Of a stretch of 11,290 nucleotides of DNA, positions 6,657 to 11,290 are shown piece after piece (position 1 is the first letter of the stretch; each line of letters opens with the position of its first letter). Both the position numbers and the translations under genes were made by a program. The DNA is from Deltaproteobacteria bacterium (lineage in GTDB: Bacteria; Desulfobacterota; Desulfarculia; Desulfarculales; Desulfarculaceae): assembly GCA_021815655.1 (NCBI GenBank), contig JAKAGJ010000017.1, forward strand, positions 1-11,290, given 5' to 3'. The notes below the pieces were generated by a model. It was not told where the DNA came from and did not search any database. It saw only the letters and a program-made list of their open reading frames with translations.

Positions 6657-7423
6657 GGGCAGACCTCCTTGTTGTCAGTGGGGTGCTCCGGCATGGGCTC
6701 GCCGCCTGGTTTCTCGAAAAGCTCCCGCCACAGGCGGCATACCGCCACGGCGTCCTGGGGGTTGTGGCCACGCTGGCGCAGGGCGTCAGCCAGACGGCCC
6801 ATGCGCCGGTAATCCGAGGCGGTATCGATATCCAGCTTCACCTGGGGGAAGGCGATCTCCGGCGGGGCCGGGAATGTCCCCTGGCTAAAGCGCTGGGGGC
6901 GCGTCACCAGGTAGCGGGTGACGTGCTCGCGATCCTGGGGATCATCGCTCTGGGCGGCGGCCTCTTCCAGGTGGGCCAGGGTGGTGATCTCGGCGCCCAG
7001 GCCGTCGGGATAGTTGTTGCCGTCCCTGGGCACATGATTGCAGGCGTAATCGCGGGCCTGCTCTTCGAAGTAGGCTATGAGCCGGTCGATCTCGCCGCCG
7101 TTGACAAAGGGATTGTCACCGCAGACGCGCACCACCCACACCGCCCGGTGCAAGCGTCCGGCGGCCACGAAGCGCCCCAGCACGTCGTTTTCGCTGCCTC
7201 GGAACACGGCCACTCCCAGGCCGGCGGCCAGCTCTGCCAGGGCGTCGTTCTCGGGGCCCTCCGAGGTGCACAGCACCACCCTCTCGGCCAGGCGCGCGGC
7301 CAAGGCCCCGGCCAGTATCCAGCTCAAAAGCGGCCGGCCGGCCAGGGGCAGGAGCATCTTGCCGGGCAGGCGGCTGCTGCCCATGCGCGCCTGCACCAGG
7401 ATGACCGTGCGCGGCCTAGGCAT
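6653..7423 (-). CDS. SpsF-type cytidylyltransferase-like sugar nucleotide enzyme
   Basis: This 256-residue protein belongs to the SpsF/COG1861 branch of the cytidylyltransferase fold. The nucleotide-binding start reads TVILVQARMGSSRLPGKML (6-24). Conserved points follow at VRVCGDNPF (98-106), PDGLGAEI (139-146), REHVTRYL (165-172) and VKLDIDTASDY (195-205), the last carrying the metal-binding Asp pair. Such enzymes sit in surface-glycan, spore-coat and nonulosonic acid loci and probably transfer CMP to an acidic sugar; the exact sugar is unknown. I place the start at the ATG at 7423 (MPRPRTVIL), because the family begins there and AGGAG lies 10 bases upstream. A longer in-frame start at 7546 would add 41 unrelated residues read from inside the preceding gene. 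It overlaps that gene by 8 bp and gcvH by 4 bp. Confidence 0.85.
   Translation of the reverse strand: MPRPRTVILVQARMGSSRLPGKMLLPLAGRPLLSWILAGALAARLAERVVLCTSEGPENDALAELAAGLGVAVFRGSENDVLGRFVAAGRLHRAVWVVRVCGDNPFVNGGEIDRLIAYFEEQARDYACNHVPRDGNNYPDGLGAEITTLAHLEEAAAQSDDPQDREHVTRYLVTRPQRFSQGTFPAPPEIAFPQVKLDIDTASDYRRMGRLADALRQRGHNPQDAVAVCRLWRELFEKPGGEPMPEHPTDNKEVCP
6663..6670 (-). promoter_or_regulatory. Strong ribosome binding site deciding the GTG start of gcvH
   Basis: AAGGAGGT on the minus strand is a near-perfect anti-16S match, 6 bases before GTG at 6656. It lies inside the end of the upstream gene. It is by far the strongest site in the operon, suggesting that gcvH is translated at a higher rate than the sugar genes. 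Confidence 0.8.
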
Positions 7424-8810
7424 GATTGGGCGGCTCCTGGCCCCGGCGCAGCAGGCCTTCCGCCAGCAGGGTGTCGGCCAGGCGGCGCAGTTGGCCAAAG
7501 GGCGCGCCCGAACGCCGGGCCATGTCCAGGAGGCTGTTTTGGCCATCGGCCAAAAAGAGAATCCACAGGAGGGCGTCCACGGTGTCCAGTTCCGGCGGGG
7601 GCTGGACCTGGGGTCCGCCCAGTTCCGGCGGGGGCTGGACCGCTCCGGTGGCTGAGGTCCGCGGCGGGCTGGGCAGGAGCTTGCCGCCCAACTGGGGGTA
7701 GAGCCCCCGGCGCCCCAACTGGGGCTCGCAGTTGGGGTTGGTGCTGATGAGCACCTCGTCCTGCTCCAGTATCTCCACCGCCTTCAGATACACCTCCAGG
7801 GTCTCCAATATCTGCCCGGCCTTCACGAAATCCAGGTCGTCCAGGGAGGTGTGGTAATAGTCGTAGGCGAAATACTTGTCCTTGCAGATGCTGCCCACGG
7901 GGATGCGGAACCCCGGCGAGGAGTACTGGCGCTCGTCGCTGCCGTTGGGCGCGAAGGCATGGCGCAGCGGCTCGATGCCCAGCTCGCGAAAGGCCTGGCG
8001 GGCCGCGCGGTCGATGTGGTGGTCGCCCAGAAAGGTCTCCTGATAGCCCAGGGGGCCAGGGCCGCCCACGCAGGTGACCACGAAGCCGCCGGTCAGCGAA
8101 CGCATGGCCTCCTGGTTGTGGGCCAGGTAGGCGATGACCCCGATGGTCTCGGGGGCTATGACGAAGCGGTAGCCATGGCGCAGGTCGCGGCCCGCCAGCT
8201 CCCGGCACAACAAGGTGGTGAGCACCAGCCCCGAGAGATTGTCGTTGGCCAGGGAGGGGTGGCAGCAGTAGGTGCTGAAAAGATACTCGCGCCCCGAGCC
8301 GCCGGGCAGGCGGGCCTCGGCCAGGGTCAGGCTGCCCTGCTTCAGCTCGCTGTCGATGAAAACCTCATGGGTGCCATGGCGGTCCAGGGCGTCGTACCGC
8401 TCCTGGCTCAGGCAGAAGCCCCAGTCCTCCTTGTAGTAGGAGGTGCGGTAGGGGATGGCCCGGGGCAGGCGCGCCAAGGTGTGCAGATGGGGCGCCAGCT
8501 CGTCCCAGGTCAGGGTGGCCCGCAGCGGCACGCTGTAGCTCACCAGGTGCAGATTGCTCACCGCGAAGTCCACCACCTTGCGGCCGCTGGAGTCCTTGAT
8601 CCAGGCCTCGCGCGCGTTCCACTCGCGGGGAATGGTCCAGTCGAAACAGGGGGTGCCGCTGGGGTACTCCTGGATGGCCAGGGGGGCGTGGCGCTGCAGG
8701 ATGGCCAGGCTCTGGCGCACGCCCTGGCCGGTGATGCTGCGGCAGATGGGGAACAGCTCCCGCAGGAGCCCATCGGCCAGGGCCTTTAGCGCCGCCCGGT
8801 CCCGCGTCAT
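7416..8810 (-). CDS. COG4310/DUF4910 aminopeptidase-like protein with C-terminal winged helix
   Basis: This 464-residue protein resembles the COG4310 family (DUF2172/DUF4910), which has a zinc aminopeptidase-like (M28-like) fold and is common in polysaccharide and nonulosonic acid loci, without a settled reaction. The start of the family is clear in LFPICRSITGQGVRQSL (19-35). Likely metal or catalytic residues are His184 and Asp190 in CCHPSLANDNLSG, Glu221 in APETIG, Asp292/Glu293 in GSDERQY, and His320 in YYHTSLDD. The end (about 409-457) looks like a small winged-helix domain, LLDMARRSGAPFGQLRRLAD. Between the domains is a proline-rich linker with a repeated VQPPPEL. I prefer the ATG at 8810 over the in-frame ATG at 8828, because GGGAGGG lies just before 8810 while the longer start has no ribosome site. 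Its role may be deacylation or hydrolysis of a glycan or glycopeptide intermediate; this is inference. Confidence 0.82.
   Translation of the reverse strand: MTRDRAALKALADGLLRELFPICRSITGQGVRQSLAILQRHAPLAIQEYPSGTPCFDWTIPREWNAREAWIKDSSGRKVVDFAVSNLHLVSYSVPLRATLTWDELAPHLHTLARLPRAIPYRTSYYKEDWGFCLSQERYDALDRHGTHEVFIDSELKQGSLTLAEARLPGGSGREYLFSTYCCHPSLANDNLSGLVLTTLLCRELAGRDLRHGYRFVIAPETIGVIAYLAHNQEAMRSLTGGFVVTCVGGPGPLGYQETFLGDHHIDRAARQAFRELGIEPLRHAFAPNGSDERQYSSPGFRIPVGSICKDKYFAYDYYHTSLDDLDFVKAGQILETLEVYLKAVEILEQDEVLISTNPNCEPQLGRRGLYPQLGGKLLPSPPRTSATGAVQPPPELGGPQVQPPPELDTVDALLWILFLADGQNSLLDMARRSGAPFGQLRRLADTLLAEGLLRRGQEPPNHA
7586..7641 (-). repeat. In-frame 23-bp direct repeat (33-bp period) in the peptidase-like gene
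   Basis: Two identical 23-base copies lie at 7586-7608 and 7619-7641, exactly 33 bases apart, so each encodes VQPPPEL in the same frame within an 11-residue period. It sits in the linker between the catalytic region and the winged-helix domain. Such a tandem duplication is prone to slippage and could change linker length between strains without breaking the frame. Confidence 0.85.
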
Positions 8811-8811
8811 G

Positions 8812-8820
8812 CCCCCTCCC
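8812..8820 (-). promoter_or_regulatory. Ribosome binding site deciding the peptidase-like gene start
   Basis: GGGAGGGGG on the minus strand lies immediately before the ATG at 8810 (GGAGG core, 4-base spacer). The alternative ATG at 8828 is only 2 bases past the upstream stop codon and has no Shine-Dalgarno match. Confidence 0.6.
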
Positions 8821-8830
8821 GCCTGCATGG

Positions 8831-9907
8831 CTAGTCCACCGCCGGGGCCAGGTCGCCCCAGGCCAGCACCTGGTCCTCGCTGATATCGTGGGCCGCCCTT
8901 TGCCCCAGCACCTCATGCCAGTGGGCCGCGGGGATGCCGGTGCCCGGACGCTTGCAGGTCACCAGCTCCGGGGTGAGCGCCTGGCCGGCGGCGATGTCGC
9001 GCTTGGCCACGATGGAGCGCCGGGCAAAGCGCCGCGCCGGCTCCTCGCTGGGCAGGTAGTGCTTGCCGCCTTGGCCGGCCAGGAGCCGATAACGCTCCAC
9101 CCGCTCGCGGAAGCGCCGCAGGTCAACGGCGTCCATGGCGTGGTAGTGGTCGTTGCCGGGCAGGGTCTTGTCGTGGGTGAAGTGCTTCTCGATGATGCGC
9201 GCCCCCAGGATGTAGGCGAAGGTCAGCGCGTCCATGTTGGCCTCGGGCAGGGTGTGGTCGCTGTAGCCGATGAGCCGCCCCGGGAAGAGCCGGGCCAGGT
9301 CGGCGATCTGCCCCAGGCCGGCGTTCAGGTCCTGGGTGGGGTAGTTGAGCACGCAGTGCAACAGGTGCACGCTGGGCGCTCCCTGCTGGCGCAGGATGGC
9401 CAGGGCGTCCTCCACCTCGGCGGCGGTGGCCGCGCCGGTGCTCAAGAGCACGGGCTTGCCCTTTTGCGCGATCTTCTCCAGGAGCGGCACGCAGGTGATG
9501 TCGGCCGAGGCGATCTTGAACAGGGGCATCAGGGGGTCCAGGAAATCCACGGCGGCCTCGTCAAAGGGCGTGGAGAGAAAGGTGATGCCCCGCTGGCGGC
9601 AGTGCGCCGCCAGGGCCGTGTACTCCGCCGGACCGAAGCGGTCGTACTTCTGGAACAGCTCGAACTGGCTGGTGGTGGGCTCGGCCTTCAGGTCCCAGTA
9701 GGCCGGGCTGTGGCGGCTGGCCAGCGTGCCGGCCTTGTAGGTCTGGAACTTCACGGCGTCGGCCCCGCCCCCTTGGGCCAGGTCCACCAGGCGCTTGGCC
9801 AGGTCCAAATCGCCCTCGTGGTTGACGCCGATCTCGGCGATTACATAGGGGGGGCTGGCCGGCCCCAGGGCCTTGCCGTCCAGGATGAACTCGCTCATGG
9901 CCGTCAC
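8831..9907 (-). CDS. NeuB/PseI/SpsE-family nonulosonic acid synthase
   Basis: This 358-residue enzyme condenses phosphoenolpyruvate with a six-carbon amino sugar to make a nine-carbon acid such as N-acetylneuraminic, legionaminic or pseudaminic acid. The TIM barrel is recognisable: YVIAEIGVNHEGDLDLAK (21-38), GADAVKFQTYKAGTL (48-62), FLSTPFDE (110-117), LLSTGAAT (154-161), LHCVLNYPT (183-191), IGYSDHT (213-219) and IIEKHFTHDKTLPGNDHYHA (238-257), which carries metal- and PEP-binding residues. The C-terminal antifreeze-like (SAF) domain follows, RRSIVAKRDIAAGQALTPE. Sugar specificity cannot be read from this. The GTG at 9907 is chosen as the start: AAGGA lies 5 bases upstream and the GTG overlaps the previous stop as GTGA. 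The in-frame ATG at 9898 is too far from that site. There is no overlap with the peptidase-like gene downstream. Confidence 0.92.
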   Translation of the reverse strand: MTAMSEFILDGKALGPASPPYVIAEIGVNHEGDLDLAKRLVDLAQGGGADAVKFQTYKAGTLASRHSPAYWDLKAEPTTSQFELFQKYDRFGPAEYTALAAHCRQRGITFLSTPFDEAAVDFLDPLMPLFKIASADITCVPLLEKIAQKGKPVLLSTGAATAAEVEDALAILRQQGAPSVHLLHCVLNYPTQDLNAGLGQIADLARLFPGRLIGYSDHTLPEANMDALTFAYILGARIIEKHFTHDKTLPGNDHYHAMDAVDLRRFRERVERYRLLAGQGGKHYLPSEEPARRFARRSIVAKRDIAAGQALTPELVTCKRPGTGIPAAHWHEVLGQRAAHDISEDQVLAWGDLAPAVD

Positions 9908-11290
9908 GCCTTTCCTTGCGGGGCCGCCGCGGGCCGCTGGGCGTCCAGCAGCGACCGTATCTCGCTCAAGACCCGCGCCTTGTTCTGGCTGAAGTCGAAG
10001 CGCTGCATGCGCGCGAAAAACTTTTGCCGCAAGGCCGGCTCCAGCATGGCCAGGAAGACCCGCCGCAGCTTGGCGGCCTTGAAGGGCGCCATCACCCCCA
10101 GGTAGACCACGCCGTTTTTGGGCCGCGCGAAGGAGTGGGTGTGCTCGCGGGCGTGGTGGCTCATGATGATGCTGGGCGTTTGCATGTGCACCAGCTCCAG
10201 CACCGTGCGCCCGGCGGAGCTGATGGCCAGGTCGGCCCGCTCCATCATGCTGGAGATGATGCGCGTGCCGTCGTGGAAGCCGATGCCCGGGTCGCCCAGG
10301 CGCTCCAGGTGGGCCAGCAGGGCGGCCTTGTGCTGATAGCCCGGCCCGGCCACGATGTTCAGGCGGATGCCCCGGGAGCGCGCCGGCTCCAGCAGGGTAT
10401 CCAGGGTCTGGCGGGTGAAGTCGTTGGGGTCGGTGCCGCCGAAGGTAATCAGCACCTCGCGCACCTCCGGGGCCGGGGGCTGGCGGCGCACGTTCTCGAA
10501 CTCGTCGCGCAGGCAGAAGTAGTCATGCCCGGCGCGCAGGTTGGCCCGGGGATGGGGGCCGTCCTCATAAAGCGCGTTGAAGACCAGATCGGCGGCCAAG
10601 GCGCCGGGGCCGGAGTCCTCGAAGTTGACCACCTTGCCGCCCGCCTGGCGCAAGGCCGCCACGTATTCGGCGGAGGTGTCCAGGATGTCGTTGATTACCA
10701 GATCGGGCGCCAGGGCCTTGACCTGCTCGGCCAGGGGGCCGTCCTGGAGGATGGTCTGGTAGTCGAAGCTGGCGATGCGGTTGGCGGCGATCTCGCTCTG
10801 GCTGGTGCACAGAAACAGCACCTCGTGCTCGCTGATCTCGTGGGCCAAGAGCAGGCAGCGGTATACGTGCCCCAGCCCCACGCTGGCGTTGCCCTGGGTG
10901 ACAAAAAGCACGCGCTTGCGCCTGAGCAGCTTCTCGCAGACCCACCAATCCTGGTAGGAGTTGATCTCCACGGCCTGGTCGCCCAGCACGAAGGGCACCA
11001 CCCGCATGCCCTGGGGGTCCGGGGTCAGCGCCCTCTGGCTCAAAATTAGAAAGGCCTGGCACTCGGCGTGCAGGGCCTGGCGCTCCTGGTCGCCCTGCCA
11101 AAGCAGGGGGGCCTGGTCCTCCAGGCGCCAGAAGTGGCGGTGCTCGGGGCGCAAGGTCACCAGGATGTCGCCGCCCTGGGCGGCCAAGAGCCCCAGGCCC
11201 CGGAGGATGTCCTGGTCGTAGATCAGGGGCGCCGTGGGGCGGTAGATCACGGTGTAGGGGTAGCGCCGCGCCGTGCCCTCCATGTGCGGG
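9904..11290 (-). CDS. Cytidylyltransferase-like/PseG-like fusion protein (partial at right edge)
   Basis: The C-terminal part, about 330 residues, resembles PseG, which removes UDP from a UDP-linked diacetamido-trideoxyhexose to free the sugar for the NeuB-type synthase. Visible motifs, numbered from the ATG at 11283, are the His loop ASVGLGHVYRCLLLAHEI (133-150), VINDI (196-200), FGGTDPNDFT (281-290) and SSAGRTVLELVHMQTPSI (355-372). Before it lie about 125 residues resembling the second half of a CMP-sugar synthetase: VIYRPTAPLIYDQDI, then RHFWRL, and VEINSYQDWWVCEKLL. The frame stays open beyond the ATG at 11283 to the window end, and the P-loop-like start of a cytidylyltransferase is absent. 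I therefore treat the gene as partial, with its start to the right. If 11283 were the true start, the first domain would be truncated and inactive. It overlaps the synthase gene by 4 bp. Confidence 0.8.
   Translation of the reverse strand, partial: PHMEGTARRYPYTVIYRPTAPLIYDQDILRGLGLLAAQGGDILVTLRPEHRHFWRLEDQAPLLWQGDQERQALHAECQAFLILSQRALTPDPQGMRVVPFVLGDQAVEINSYQDWWVCEKLLRRKRVLFVTQGNASVGLGHVYRCLLLAHEISEHEVLFLCTSQSEIAANRIASFDYQTILQDGPLAEQVKALAPDLVINDILDTSAEYVAALRQAGGKVVNFEDSGPGALAADLVFNALYEDGPHPRANLRAGHDYFCLRDEFENVRRQPPAPEVREVLITFGGTDPNDFTRQTLDTLLEPARSRGIRLNIVAGPGYQHKAALLAHLERLGDPGIGFHDGTRIISSMMERADLAISSAGRTVLELVHMQTPSIIMSHHAREHTHSFARPKNGVVYLGVMAPFKAAKLRRVFLAMLEPALRQKFFARMQRFDFSQNKARVLSEIRSLLDAQRPAAAPQGKA

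Noticed and set aside
6075..6812. Plus-strand frames crossing the inverted repeat (also 6085-6303)
   Set aside because: Their sequences consist of the translated repeat (AGINPAPT, VGAGFIPA) and then antisense gcvH. They mark a dispersed DNA repeat rather than a protein.
7421..7546. Longer start for the SpsF-type gene at 7546
   Set aside because: The added 41 residues are Trp/Arg/Cys-rich, unlike the family, and overlap the winged-helix part of the upstream gene. The family start TVILVQAR begins just after 7423.
8808..8828. Start of the peptidase-like gene at 8828
   Set aside because: It adds only MQAGGG, lies 2 bases past the previous stop and has no ribosome site. The next ATG has one.
1..11290. 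CRISPR arrays, tRNA or rRNA genes, insertion sequences
   Set aside because: I saw no regularly spaced repeats, cloverleaf-like sequence, rRNA signatures or transposase/integrase motifs on either strand.

Overview
The window looks like chromosomal DNA of a high-GC Gram-negative bacterium. The best taxonomic clue is a radical SAM protein resembling AhbD, the last enzyme of the siroheme-dependent heme b route used by sulfate-reducing bacteria and archaea. With the GC-rich coding (for example 44 of 60 bases G+C at 3661-3720) and a complete bacterial polA, this points to a high-GC member of the Desulfobacterota (a Desulfarculales-like lineage is my guess). That is inference; no rRNA is present.

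Left edge (1 to about 840): an AT-richer block (28/60 G+C at 1-60, 26/60 at 301-360) with different codon use. It carries the first 184 codons of a minus-strand gene that runs off the window. Its sequence resembles the N-terminal region of HerA/DUF87-type hexameric ATPases, many of which belong to anti-phage systems. Upstream of it lies about 290 bp without a gene, holding one perfect palindrome. This is probably the end of an acquired island or defence cassette, but the ATPase core and any partner lie outside.

Middle (845 to 6195): a minus-strand pair, ahbD followed 15 bp later by an MscS-family mechanosensitive channel gene, closed by a clear intrinsic terminator. A roughly 210-bp divergent promoter region separates ahbD from polA on the plus strand. 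polA encodes full-length DNA polymerase I with intact flap endonuclease, proofreading and polymerase motifs. After polA comes a perfect 28-bp inverted repeat flanked on each side by T-runs in the reading direction. It is probably both a dispersed repeat and a bidirectional terminator.

Right side (6279 to 11290): a tightly packed minus-strand operon for an activated nonulosonic (sialic-acid-like) sugar. In order of transcription it holds a cytidylyltransferase-like/PseG-like fusion (start off the window), a NeuB/PseI/SpsE-type synthase, a COG4310/DUF4910 aminopeptidase-like protein, an SpsF-type cytidylyltransferase, and, unexpectedly, gcvH for a lipoyl-carrying H protein. Three of the four junctions overlap (4, 8 and 4 bp), which implies translational coupling. 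PseG-like and NeuB-like steps make the free nine-carbon sugar, and a cytidylyltransferase activates it for a surface glycan or flagellin. The roles of the peptidase-like protein and of GcvH in this operon are not explained by the known pathway.
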